Shown: positions 46,947-58,412 of the stretch, piece by piece
How the letters are laid out: each line of letters begins with the position of its first letter
Position numbering within the stretch: the stretch's first letter is position 1
DNA from: Heterotrichella gracilis
Lineage: Eukaryota > Sar > Xanthophyceae > Tribonematales > Xanthonemataceae
Length of the DNA stretch: 64,000 bases
Direction of reading: 5' to 3'
Assembly (NCBI GenBank): GCA_032358255.1
Contig: JAULBX010002667.1
Span: 1 to 64,000 of the forward strand
Notes under the pieces: generated by a model
What the model saw: the letters and a program-made list of their open reading frames with translations, nothing else
Told to the model about the DNA's origin: nothing
Databases searched by the model: none
Translations under genes and position numbers: made by a program

Positions 46947-49900
46947 ATGACCCTGGCCCGACCCAAAAAGCACACCACCACTTTCGCTCGCAAGCCCCCA
47001 AAGTCGTATGCCACACCCCGTTCAAACGCTTTAACAGCAACCATGCCTGTGGAAACGGATGGCAAGCCTGGCTGGTTCACTCCCCAGAGGCTCCTGCTCC
47101 TGTTTTGCTGCATGAGCCTGCTGGTGTATATCGACAGAGGTGAGTAGGTGTTGTATGCCATGCCTTTGAGACCAGCTGCAGTAACAGAATTGTAGCTAGA
47201 CGTCTTGTATCTGGTGCACTTCACATACACAAGCAAGTGGGTGTGGTTATGGTTATGATAGACCTGTGGGGTAACAAGGGGGTGGGGTGTCCTCTTGCAG
47301 GTGCCATTGCAAGCAATGGGGTCAATGGCTCCGCGCCAGACCCTGCCACCGGAGACCCTGGCAGTGGCATACAGGTGAGAACCACACACCCACACCTCCT
47401 GGTGCACGCCGGCATATGCAACCCTCTAGGGTTTTGGGAGACAGGTACAATGTGCAGTCCTTGCGCATGTCCCCTTCAGGCCCCGCCACCCCTCTCATGG
47501 GCAGTTGCTGAACACTGCCAGTGACCCATTTGCATTCTGGCTCCATGCAGGGTTCCTTCAACATCACATTGTTCCAGGATGGCTTCCTCCCAGCGGCCTT
47601 CATGGTAAGCCGAACTAGCCCAGAACCCTCCCCTAGGGTTTGTATCCCCATGCTAGGGTTCTTTGCCCAGTATTCCCCGCTATTTGGAACCCTCCCACAG
47701 GTGGGTATCCACATGAAATCCATCTCCCAACAGTTGCCCAAGCCATGAAGATGTTGTATCATCATCATGAACTCGCCCTAAACTACTCTGAAACCACGCA
47801 GTCCACCCCAAATCTGTCCAAAAACCACATCTACAAAGCATATCCACCTCCCTTCCCACCACATCCACAGGTGGGGCTCCTTATCTCATCCCCCATTTTT
47901 GCCGAGGCCAGCAAGACGTGCAACGCCTTCCGCCTGATTGGTGTGGGGCTGTCGCTGTGGTCGGCGGCGGTGGTGGGTTGTGCGCTGGCGCCATCCTTTG
48001 GGGCCCTGGTGGCCTGCCGGATGGTGGTGGGGGTGGGAGAGGCGAGCTTTGTGGCGCTTGCGGCGCCCTTCATAGGTCAGACCACTGGCCTCTGAAACCC
48101 TGGCTTAGGTTCAAACTTCTTGATAAGGGTCTTGCACAATTGCGTATTATTGAACGGTATATGGCTGACTGATCGCTGCGGTCGTTACTGTAGAGTATAG
48201 GTTGAGTATATTGTATGTTTTGCAATGTAGCTGTATGACATGGCAGCCCTGCTCACTGTCCCTCCCCTCGTTGCATTTCAGCATTTTGGCCAGTTTAACT
48301 GATTAAAAATAGGCAGTGGAGCAATGGAAATGAGTTCACACCCATCCAATCGGCTTGCACATGTTCCCTCCCCTCCCCTCCATTCTTGCAGACGACAACG
48401 CCCCCCCTGCCGCCAAGACGCGCTGGCTGGCCACCTTCTTCCTGTGCATACCGGTAGGGTACGCGCTAGGGTACATACTGGGCGGCGTGCTGGCGGGGCC
48501 CCTGGGGTGGCGGGGCGTGTTTGGGGTTGAAGCCGCCGCCATGCTGCCCTTTGTGGCCTTCTGCTTTTTGGCCAAGGCGGTGGAGCTCAAGGGGCACAAG
48601 CCAGGTGGGGACCCTAACTGCAGGGTGCTAGGGTATATTTTGGGGCTTGCAGGGCGTTTTGGGCGTGGGGCTTGCCGCCGCCCTGCCTTTTGTTGCTTTG
48701 CTATTTTTGGCCAAGGCCCATTCTTCAGGTGGATGGGCACTCAGAAATGCCCTCGTACTTCAATTGATGTGGATAGCTACTCGCGTATCCAACCCATTTT
48801 TGGGGCTTTGGCTAAGCCCACCATTCACTCGGCTGGCGTGCAGGCGGCGCCCCCCACCGCCACCCCGACGCCCCCCACCGCTCCCGCCTGGCCACAGCCG
48901 CCGCTGCTGTGTGGGGGGACCTGAAGCAGCTTGGGTCCAGCCCCGTGTACATGCTCACGGTGTGGGGGTCTACAGTGTACACAGGTGGGGAAACCCTACT
49001 AAGAAACCCTGCAGGTACCCCTGCATGAGCCCCTACGCGTGTTCAATGGGCGGGGGGTGGTGTGTTGCCACAGGTGGGGAAACCTCAGCTGGAAACCCCG
49101 TATGAAACCCTTGAAGGCAATGTGGGCAGGTTGTATGCGTTCTACAGCCCACGCCGGGTGCTGCCACCCTCCACCTGTCACCCGGAAATCTTAGCCCCAA
49201 CCTGCTGGGGTTACCCCCGCGCACTCACCGTCCTACCCATCCACTCACTCTCATGCGCACCCACCACCGCCACAGCCCCCCCACCCCCCACAGCCGCTCA
49301 TGAAACCCCTCCCAATCGCAGGCGTTCTGGGCGGGTACGCCTACTGGGGCCCCAAGGCGGGTGCCGCCACCTTCCACCTGGCCCCCGAAACTGCCGACAC
49401 CACCTTTGGGATCATTACAGTGGGCACGGGGGTTGCAGGTACCGCTGAACCCTAACCGGACCCTAAACCATCACACAGCAGCCAGCTGCACATTACACCA
49501 GCCAGCTGCACATAACAGCGTCCACCGTTGGGGTAATCACAGTGGTTAACCTCCTACAGTCCCTGTGTTACGTTCCATTTGTTATCTTATGTTCTGCCTC
49601 TATCTATCCAAGAGCAGTACAGAAATGTTGTAGCGACCCTTTTTATATTTCCTATGATGATTTTATTTTTGTTCTGACTATGTTGGCCATTCATCCCATA
49701 TATTTTAAATGGGTGGATTTCCCTCAGGTACCCTGCTGGGTGGGGTGGTGCTGGACGCCATGGGCAGCAGCGTGAGGAACGCGCTGGTCATATGCTCGGT
49801 GGGGAGCGCGGTGGGGTGCGCATTTGTGAGCTTGGCCTTCATGGTGCCTCGGGGGCTGGCGGGATTTGTGCCCGCGTTTGCAGCTGGACAGTTGGCGCTG

Positions 49901-51060
49901 TTCTCTACCCAGGTGGGTGGGTGTGCTGTGGGGTTATGGGTGTGGGCGGGGTGGGGTGGCATGCGCTTTCTTTGGTGGAAACCCCCGTACAGGCATTCAC
50001 AAGAGCAGTTGCATGGTTGCGCATCGTGCACTGCTAAATCCTCATGGGTTTCACCGTATCCTCCTGCCCTTTGGACCGGCCCCACTCCTCACAAGCACCC
50101 GCGCAGTGCTCCGCCACTGCGGTCTCACCTGTACCCCACCCCCCACCCACCCCATCACTCCACCTGCGCAGGCCCCCACCAATGCGCTGGTGATGTGGAC
50201 CGTGCCCCCCGATCTGCGCCCCTTTGCGGTGTCGGTGAATGTGATCGCCATACACGCGCTGGGTGATGTGCCCTCGCCCTCACTCCTGGGCTGGCTGCAG
50301 GACAACGTGTTCCACAACTGGAGGTGGGTGAGGGGGTGCACGGAGGCAAGGGAAAGCCTGAAAGCGTGGCGGCCTTGAAATGTGGAAATGTAGTGTGGAC
50401 AGAGTTTAAACAGAGTAAACCAACAGAAAATCACAGGGAATGTGGCGTACTTCAATTCATTTCATGAATGTGGCGTAAACCCTCCGTCCTGCGCTGGCTG
50501 CAGGACAGTGTTACTTTGCAGGGCTCTGCTGTGCTTTTGTGACTCTGCATGCGCACCATGGCGGTAGCCACCCTAAAACCCTAAACCCTCCCCTGCTGCT
50601 ACGGTGTTCCAGCCGCCCATGCCCCGCCCATCCACCTCCCTTTTGCGCAGGCTCGCCCTGACGGGCACGGTATTATTTTCTGTAATTTTATTTCTGATCT
50701 GCTGCAGGTTCACGATGACCGCGGCCACTCTGCTGCTGCTCCTTGCAGCGCTGTTCTACACCCTGGGTATCACTTAGTTTAGGGTAAAATGTTTGTGTGA
50801 TTTTATTTCTGGTTTGCTGCAGGTTCACGATGACCGCAGCCACCCTCCTGCTGCTCCTTGCAGCGCTGTTCTACAGCCTGGGCATCACGCAAGCGCACGC
50901 CACACCAGACTACCGGGGCATGGCGCGCCAGGCGAGCGATGTGGACGAGGAGGAAGGGGATGGAGAGGAGAGGAGTGTGGGCGAGGGGGAGCAGGAAGGG
51001 GGGGAACGGGAGGGGGCGCTGCTGGAGGGGCAGAAGCGGTCTGATGAGGGGTGGGGATAG
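46947..51060 (+). CDS. Spinster-like major facilitator superfamily transporter
   Basis: Ten exons in perfect phase: 46947-47139, 47301-47374, 47551-47604, 47871-48075, 48392-48604, 48844-48984, 49322-49438, 49728-49912, 50172-50323 and 50823-51060: 1572 bases, 523 aa. MFS carriers move small solutes across a membrane using an ion gradient. Hydrophobic segments include LLLLFCCMSLLVYIDRG (helix 1), a helix ending CRMVVGVGEASF (the GVGEAS motif typical of Spinster proteins), and TFFLCIPVGYALGYILGGV. Later helices are in exons 7-10. The C-terminus is a long Glu/Gly-rich tail. The family includes sphingolipid and lysolipid carriers in animals; the substrate here is unknown. A basic N-terminus of about 35 residues precedes helix 1, and a second in-frame ATG lies at 47043. 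An alternative last exon lies at 50707-50777. Confidence 0.88.
50707..50777 (+). other. Duplicate (alternative) last exon of the MFS gene
   Basis: This is a near-copy of the start of the true last exon (50823 onward), including the CTGCAG acceptor and the bases coding FTMTAATLLLLLAALFY. It codes TLGIT and then TAG. Splicing to it in the same phase would give a transporter lacking the whole acidic tail. It precedes the full exon by 116 bases, so transcription meets it first. Confidence 0.75.
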
Positions 51061-51663
51061 GGGGTGGTTTTAGAGACAGGTCTGGCGGTACATGACTGCT
51101 GTTGTGCTGTTTTGAATGCTCTTGACACACTGTGACGATGTGACCAGGGGTGTCAGAGTTTAGGGTTTAGGGCATACGGCAGCATAGTGGGTGTTCTTTA
51201 ACTTGAGTGGAAGATATGTGGATCTTATCCTCCTCTTTCAAAGACTCTTCTCAGGGCACTTGGACTTTCTCCAATCCCTAGGGATTTTGTTTCGAATTCA
51301 AAATATTAATCCTTTAATTCATCCTCACATGATGACGTGATGCCACAAGGGAGGTATACCATTTTCAATTTCATCCCCCTGGACTGGATACCGCGGAGGT
51401 GCGTGGCACGGCGCTTTTGTAGCGACGGAACCCAAATCCTTGCCCATGAAAACAAGGTGCAGTCGCAGGAAGCAGCCATTGTTGGTTGACTGGGTAGCAT
51501 CTTCCGTTGTTGACCGCCTGTGCTGTGCTGGCATTGCCGTGGTTTTGCCTAGACCGGTCAAACCCATGTCGTGGTGGCCAGTGTTGACTATTTGACTTTC
51601 CTGCCGACTCCCACACGTAAACGCAGCAAATCGTGCACTATGCAGACCCCACACTAGTGAGCC
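51061..51663. other. Intergenic region upstream of the MYB gene
   Basis: About 600 bases hold the end of the transporter transcript, one TTTAGGG tract near 51160, and the presumed MYB promoter. Nothing else recognisable. Confidence 0.5.
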
Positions 51664-53851
51664 ATGAGCAGTAGTGACGATCTCAAGAAGGGGGCTTGGA
51701 CACCGGAGGAGGATGAGCTGCTGCGCAGGCTCATCACGATGTATGGTCCCCGCAATTGGTCAGTCATCGCCAATGGGATACCAGGGCGTTCCGGCAAGAG
51801 CTGCAGGCTGCGGTGGTGCAACCAGCTCAACCCAGACGTCAAGCGGGAGCCCTTCTCGGAGTGGGAGGACGCCGTGATCATCAAGGCCCACAAGGTGCAC
51901 GGCAACAAGTGGGCAGTGATAGCCAAGCTGCTGGTGGGGAGGACCGACAACGCGGTCAAAAACCACTGGAACTCCACCCTCAAGCGCAAGTACCAGTCCG
52001 GGGGCCTGGAGAACACGCACCTGAAGGAGAACAGGGACCTCCAGTGGCTTCTGGACAACCCAGAGCAGGGCCACCACGAGTACGACGGCTACAGCGGTGA
52101 CAGTGGCGAGGAGTACAGTCTTGACCAGGAGGACTCGATGGCCACCGGCGTGGATGCACGGCCGTCAAAGATCACGAGGAGGGGGGCTGACGGTGACGAT
52201 GTGAGCAGCAGCTTTGAGCTGTTGGGCCAGTCCCAGGGCAGCCAGCCCTACCTGGGGTCTCAGGCCATGTCCATCGATGACGATGCCATCCTCCCGGAGA
52301 TGGCGGACGACTTGGAGCTGGCAGCATCCCTGGAGCTTCTCAACTCGCTCCCAATGAGCGTGAGGGACGTTCTCCTGGAGGCTGCCAAGCTTGCTGGGTC
52401 ATCCAGGGCGCCACCGCCAGGGTCCAAGCCCTCCACACGCACCCAGCGGAACCTGTTTGCATCCAAGCCAGAGCCTCAAGAGGTAAGCAGTGTCTATCAA
52501 GTCACTTGCATGCATTCCAGCAGTATAGCCAGGTTGACAGTCAGTCTCACACAAGCACTGGCACCTTACCTCTGTCCTGGTATGCTTAAACCATCTCTGA
52601 CTGTGCTTTGCAACGAGGGCTATGGGGGGTGGCCCCAAAAACCCTTTGCTAATTATTGGATGTTTCCTTCTCAGTTGAAGGTGCTGGTGACAGACAGCAC
52701 GCAGATGTTCAGCAACGCAGGTGGCAACACAGCCACCATCTCCATGGACGTGCTGAATCACCTCATCTCCAAGAACGCAGCAGCGCAGCAGCAGCAGAGC
52801 ATCACCATCGTGCAGTCCCCCCAGAAGGCACACCCAGGTGGGAACTGCTTCACTTGTTTGGTTCACACTGACTGCTTCACCATGGTTGCCTATCTTGCCT
52901 CGGCTGTTGTGGCCCTTGACGTGTTTGCAAAACATCTTCTCTGGTCACAGTAACACTAGTTTGGGCTTGTGCTAGCTCAAACAGTGTTTGGCCACCTCTT
53001 CATTGGCTTCCCATTCCATAACCAGCACCCCATTCCTCTCCCCACAGGTGGCAAGCAGGGCGACGCAGAGGAGCCCCTGCCCTTTGTGTCCCCCTCCCCC
53101 GCCAAGGCCCACCTGCTCCACGCCAACCAGTCCCCAGGGACCATCTCCCGCCTGCTCAGCCTCACAAAGGGAGGCGGGCTCCAAGACCTGGAGCGAGCCC
53201 TGCTCATGGGGACCCTGCACCAGTCCCGCCCCGACAACGGCCTCATCAAGACCTGCGTGGCGCCGGACAGGGAGTTTGCTGACATGGCGCACACCTTCCT
53301 GGGGCCCGGGCACCTGCAAACCGGCTTCAAGAGCCCCTACCCGGTGTCCCTGGTGGGCCCCTCGCCCTCGCAGTTCCTGGTCACAGCAGGTAGGGCAACA
53401 CCACCCGCTCAAAACCCTACACCCGAAACCCTACGCTGGTTTAGCCCCGTTACAGGCGTGGCGATGTGGTCAAACGCAAGACCCTAAACGCTGCACCCTA
53501 AACCCTGAGCCCTGTTGCTGCGCTTGCAGTGAGGTCTGTGGCGCACACCAAGACCCAAAGCAAAAACCCTAAACCCTGAGGACTGTTGCTGCCCCTGCAG
53601 TGCGGCCTGTGGCGGATACAAAGAGCCCGCTGCCGCCCCTGTCTGAGGACTGGACTGCCATGCTGGAACGGCTGACCCAGGATGCCGATGGGAGGGAGGC
53701 GCTGGAGGCGGGCGCCGAGCTGGAGGGGGATGGGGACAAGGGGGGGGGCATATTCAAGGGGCTGGAGGCGGAATTTGGCTTCTCCCCCGATGCCGCACCC
53801 AGGGTGTCTGGTGCGGCGGGGTGCAGCGCAGCAGATATGGCGACTGACTGA
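51664..53851 (+). CDS. R2R3-MYB transcription factor
   Basis: Four exons in consistent phase: 51664-52482, 52675-52837, 53048-53389 and 53601-53851: 1575 bases, 524 aa. R2 spans about residues 9-57, with Trp at 12, 32 and 51. R3 follows to about 108, with Phe 64 replacing the first Trp, as usual, and Trp at 83 and 102. The [15 protein letters not shown] and [18 protein letters not shown] stretches match plant subgroup 22 (MYB44/70/73/77) best. The protein should bind DNA in the nucleus and regulate transcription; targets are unknown. The remainder is Ser/Gln/Gly-rich with acidic patches and no second domain. The ATG at 51664 directly precedes the MYB repeats. The whole DNA-binding domain sits in one exon, whereas land-plant MYBs are often interrupted. 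A decoy copy of the exon 4 acceptor lies at 53523-53555. Confidence 0.95.
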
Positions 53852-55072
53852 GGTAGGCCATAATAGAACCCTTTCTTCACTCTTTTTATTTTGCCCTAAT
53901 GAATGGTAACCCTAAACCCTAAGTGAGCCCACCTTGATCCTGTCTTCACGTTCAGTTGCAAACCCCCTGCTGAAGCTGTGGTATATACAAGTCAAGGGTG
54001 CTCACTGGCTTGTTCCCCACCCTACAGGTTCCCCCATGGTAGCACCACCACCCCTGCGCCTCCAAGTCAAGGCCGCCCCATCATCCACCCTGCGGCCGCT
54101 TGGGAGCAGGCACGCACCAGTCAGCCAGCACTGCCGCACTGTCCGCACTGAAACACTCTCAGCAGACTCTCTGCCCCGCCACACATTGCGCTGTTGTGGC
54201 CCCTCCCCCTCGCACTAATAACAGGCCCGTTGAGTTGCTCATTTCATTTTGAGGGTTGGCAAGTAGAGGACTGCGCACTGACGGCAGCAGCAGCCCACCA
54301 GCTTGAAGCACATTTCATTTCATTTATCAATACCCTGCGCCAGCCAGAAGGGGCTGCAGGCACTGACAAGAAACGTACCGTTGTTGGTTTGAACACACTG
54401 CACCTATTTTTATGACACGCCATTGTCTACACCACTTCGTATGTGGTCAAGCATGGGCCAGGGTCTGCACCCAGCCCAGTAGCACAGTTTTGAGGGAGGG
54501 TTACTAGCCGCCCTCCTGCACCCACCTTTGCTCCAATTCATTTCCAATTCCGCTTTGACTAGCACCAGCCGCTGCTCCCTGCAGCCCAGCCGTTGTTGCA
54601 ACTTGCGCTTATGTTTTCAACTGGCAATTGCAGTGCCGCAGGCCGCACACTGGACAGTTGTTTTGTTTTGTGTTTTTTTGAGCCAGCTGTATCATAGATT
54701 TTGACGTGTATCCTAGATCAGTGCCCTCCAGGGCCTGATGTGCACCTAATATCGAGCCCTGTGCGCTGGCACCAGGCGCCGCAACTGCGTTGTGAGGCCG
54801 AAAAGGCCGCCAATATGTACTGACCAGTAACGAATTTGCTTTATTTCAAAGCTGGCTGTGCTGCGCCAGTGCTGACCCTATCTGATCCGGGCAGTCACCC
54901 ACATTGAGACCTGAGCCAGAGAATGTGTAGTTGTTGATCAACTTGAGGGCTTCCAATAGACTGAACCAATGATACCAGGCAGTGGCGGTCCTTGGGATGT
55001 GCACGGGTTGCCCTACTGCAAGCAGGTCAACCAATGGCCTTGGCATGGTGACCCAATGGCATGTGGCTCGTG
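53852..55072. other. Region after the MYB gene, no firm gene
   Basis: About 1.2 kb. A plus-strand frame near 54000-54218 and a minus-strand frame at 54846-55046 are open but show no family. The latter may be the continuation, in another phase, of the minus-strand frame at 55073-55978. One CCCTAAA tract lies near 53910. Confidence 0.4.
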
Positions 55073-55978
55073 TCAGGCACTTTCAGCACCCAGGCCAGTA
55101 GTAACACCAGCACAAGACACCACCCCATGCCTGGAAAATACTTCAAAACGATGAACGCTGTCTAGTACTTGCAAACGTACTTTGGATACTTGTATAATAC
55201 AAGTTGTATTCCACCCAAACTTGGGCCAAAGCTGACCTGGCACTGCACCATGTTTGACTGCTGACCTGGCACTAGCGTTCTTATCGTTCAGGACTGCTTC
55301 ATACAGAAACGCGCAGTTGGTACTTATGCCGTTGCATTCAATGCAGAGGTGACACTGATCGAGCCACGTTGCTTCGAAAACCCTGTTGACATTAGAGCAG
55401 AGTTGCTGTGTGCACATGGCCATGGCATCCTTCACATCTGCCCAAGTCAGGCTAGCTGGTACGTGATGTGGGGCTACCCAACAGTACACTGCTTTGTGAA
55501 AGGTTGCACATGAACGTATCTTATTGAGAAACACCTCCGCAACGATATTTCCTTCACTAGCGTCATGACATGCATCGCATTGGATCTCATTGTTCTGTTT
55601 AGAGTTTGGAATGGTCTACTGTGCGCAATACGGAGCACAAAATGTGTTTATTGCATCTGTAGAGTCGAATTATGTTCCTTGGATTGTGTTGGCCGCTGCA
55701 TGAGGACTGCATGTCACCTAGCTTTTTGTGAGCCACACATATGCATGCATTCTCCTCATCACCCACTGACCAGCTTTCGGCATCCAGGCGCAAAACGCAC
55801 CAAATCGCTTGTGTGGGTACATCCTACCACCTTCTTGTGAAGCATTCGTGGTGCCCACAATGGCTAGTTCTACTGTGCCAAAGATTAGAATCTTGCACTC
55901 ATCACGACCCTCGAGGATCCTCAAAAATTCCACAATAGAAATGACTGGATTGTAACACTTGAGATCGAAATTGTACAT
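55073..55978 (-). CDS. Unrecognised minus-strand reading frame, two parts in the same phase
   Basis: Two open stretches, 55718-55978 and 55073-55534, share one reading phase and are separated by about 180 bases that could be an intron (a GTGAC donor follows the first part). The first part is hydrophobic with FLRILEGRDECKILIFGTVELAIVG. The second is Cys- and Trp-rich (WLDQCHLCIECNGI). Base composition is less GC-rich than the neighbours. I recognise no family. It may be a real gene, an old gene relic or a mobile-element remnant; the sequence does not decide. Orientation is opposite to both neighbours. Confidence 0.35.
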
Positions 55979-56037
55979 CCAGGAGGGGCAGCCTTGTTGC
56001 CCAAAACCCCAAAAGCTTGACCCTTTCTTTGCTCTGA

Positions 56038-58412
56038 AACCAAGCAGGCACCACCAGGCTTCAGTCGCAGCATGGCGGCAGCTCCAAAACCCTAGGCAGA
56101 CCCTTGAGGCACGTGACGACGTGCTCGGCCTTCAAGGAGACCCAGGGACCCACCAGGCGCGCGTTCCTTGCAGCGACACTGGCAGGTGAGGGCAGTTATC
56201 AAACCCTAAAGAAAACCCTGCACAGAACCCGAACCTGCCGCTGACCACACGCAGCACTTCAATGCCGGCCAGAACCGCCTATAAACCCTTTGCAAACCTT
56301 GCATACCTCAGGTGCAATAGTGCATAGGGCTTCCTACCACAGCAGGAGGGGCATGCGGGGCGCGCCGCAGGGTCCCACCTGCAAACCCTTCCTGGCCCAG
56401 GCGCAGCAAGGTGTGCGCAGCCACCACGCTCCAACCACAGCAACCCTGACAAAACCCTACATGCCTCGGGCGCAGCAGCCACCGCGCTTCCCACCACAGC
56501 AACCCCAAACAAACCCAAACCAAACCCTACATGCCGCAGGTGCAGCCGCCACCGCGCTCCCCACCACAACAGCGGCAGCAGCTGCGGCGGCAGGTGGTGC
56601 GTGCGACTTCATCACCGCCCCCAATGGCATGCAGTACTGCGACACGCAGGAGGGCACGGGGCCAAACCCCGTGGCAGGCGCAATGATCAGGTGGGGGATT
56701 GGGGCTTAGGGTAGGGCGAAGGATGTGACGCAGTTTGAACCAAGAGTGTACCCATGAGGGATGTAGCACAGGAACCGCTTTCAGCTACAGCGGCTATCGC
56801 CCCAGCCTGTCCCAGGTGGGATATAGTACAGTCGCCTGTCACATGCAACGCCGCTTGCATGCCCCAGGTGGGTGGTTCCGGTGGTTTAAAGACAGTGTTG
56901 GGTAACAGTTACCGTGCATGCTCCCTGTGACATGCGCCTGCCAATGGTGGCCACATGGCATGCACCACTGCCAAGTGCTACCTCCCACCCTCATATAAGT
57001 GTGGTAACTGGAGGTTTATTTTAATTGGAGGTTGGGCATTTCCTTGCGCAGGTGCCACTACAGCGGTCGCCTGGCCAGCAACAATGTCAAGTTTGACTCC
57101 AGCTACGACAGGGGGAAGCCACTCAACTTCAAGGTGATTTTTAATGCCGTTATACATTACATGTATGTTTATAACAAAATGGCAAGTGTGTTATCGCTGG
57201 CTCCCTGGTTGGGTGTCATCCAATTTGCGAGTCTGCTATCTTGTCAGCTAAGCGTGTGATTGAGTGTCACAGCATGGTCATGGCTTGAGAAACCATGGCA
57301 CGATGATTCCTACCCATGACATGAGCATCCCTCCCCTTGCAGATCGGCGTGCGTGAGGTCATCTCGGGATGGGACGTGGGCATTCTGGGGACGGAGGGCA
57401 TCCCAGCCATGAAGGTAGGGGGACCGGATTTTCCATTGTGTAATCTTATGCAACTATGCATTCACCATACTCGTTGTCAGCCACCATACTTACAGTCAGT
57501 CACCAAATTCTTTGTCAGCCACCATGCCATCACCAATACAGCATCGTCAGCCACCCATATAACTTTGTCAGCCTTCATACTCATTGCCATTAGTATGGCA
57601 GCTGACAATGTTGTGGCGTGTAGTACATCATGGCGTTGCTGTTGTACCACTATTCAAAGCATTTTACACAAGCAGTGGGGCAGGGTTGGCATGGGCATGG
57701 CAGCTGACTTCCTTTGATAACATATAAAAAACCGCAGTATTTCTGTCCACCTATTGGTAGAACTTGTGCACTACTGCTGACTGCTGCTCCCATGGCTGTG
57801 TGCACAGGAGGGAGGCAAGCGCACGCTCATCATCCCACCAGGTAAGCAACCACTGTCACCACTTTCCCTGGTCACTTTTGGGTCAAATGCACACCTTGGC
57901 GCCACATGCACCTGGCCCACATGCACATGCCGCACACATGCCAGCTAACACAACCACATGTGCACTGCATGCAGTTGCCTGTCGCCAGTGTCTGCGCATG
58001 CAGCACTAGCCCCTGCCTTGGTTCCAAACTGGCATTCATGAAGCAGGGTGCTGGATACGGCCTCACCCCTCTACCCCCGACTCTTAAAACGCCACCAGTT
58101 TGTGAATCTGGTCGCCTCATGCCTTGCTTTCCACAGCTTTTACAGGAAAGGCAATGAAAATCATATCAAAACCTGACCCCTGTACCGTGGACCTTATATG
58201 TGCCCTGGTGCAAGCCAGCGAGCGGCCCATTAGCTCCTCCTTTGTGCGTTGCCTTTCTTCCTTTCTTCCCTTCTTTCCTTACATGTGCCAACATCACACC
58301 TATTGATATCTTGCTTGCAGAGTTGGCATACGGGGAGCGTGGCGCTGGCCGCGGCCTCATCCCACCCAACGCCACCCTCATCTTCGATGTGGAGCTGCTG
58401 GGCAAGCGCTGA
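56038..58412 (+). CDS. Thylakoid-lumen FKBP-type peptidyl-prolyl isomerase (FKBP13-like)
   Basis: Catalyses cis-trans isomerisation of X-Pro bonds. Phase-consistent exons end with ...-56185, then 56540-56690, 57052-57133, 57343-57414, 57808-57841 and 58321-58412. The first exon ends in a twin-arginine signal, RRAFLAATLAG, continuing into an Ala-rich segment and GGA before the mature CDF; this is the classic Tat route into the lumen. The mature part follows FKBP13 closely: Cys-x11-Cys (CDFITAPNGMQYC), HYSGRL, FDSSYDRGKPLNF, VISGWDVGI, ELAYGERGAG and LIFDVELLGKR. The aromatic pocket residues are present. It lacks the second, C-terminal cysteine pair of Arabidopsis FKBP13: GERGAGRGLIPP replaces the Cys-containing loop. 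The initiator is unresolved. The transit exon is open only from 56038 and has no in-phase ATG, and the nearby ATG at 56074 reads into a stop, so an upstream exon is likely. Confidence 0.85.
56290..56575 (+). repeat. Four copies of the FKBP exon 2 acceptor region
   Basis: The acceptor and first bases of exon 2 (from 56540: AAACCCTACATGCCGCAG, then GTGCAGCCGCCACCGCGCTC) have decayed copies beginning near 56295, 56380 and 56450. Each has an AG and a CCACCACAGCA-type sequence. Only the last copy continues into mature coding sequence. Confidence 0.8.
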
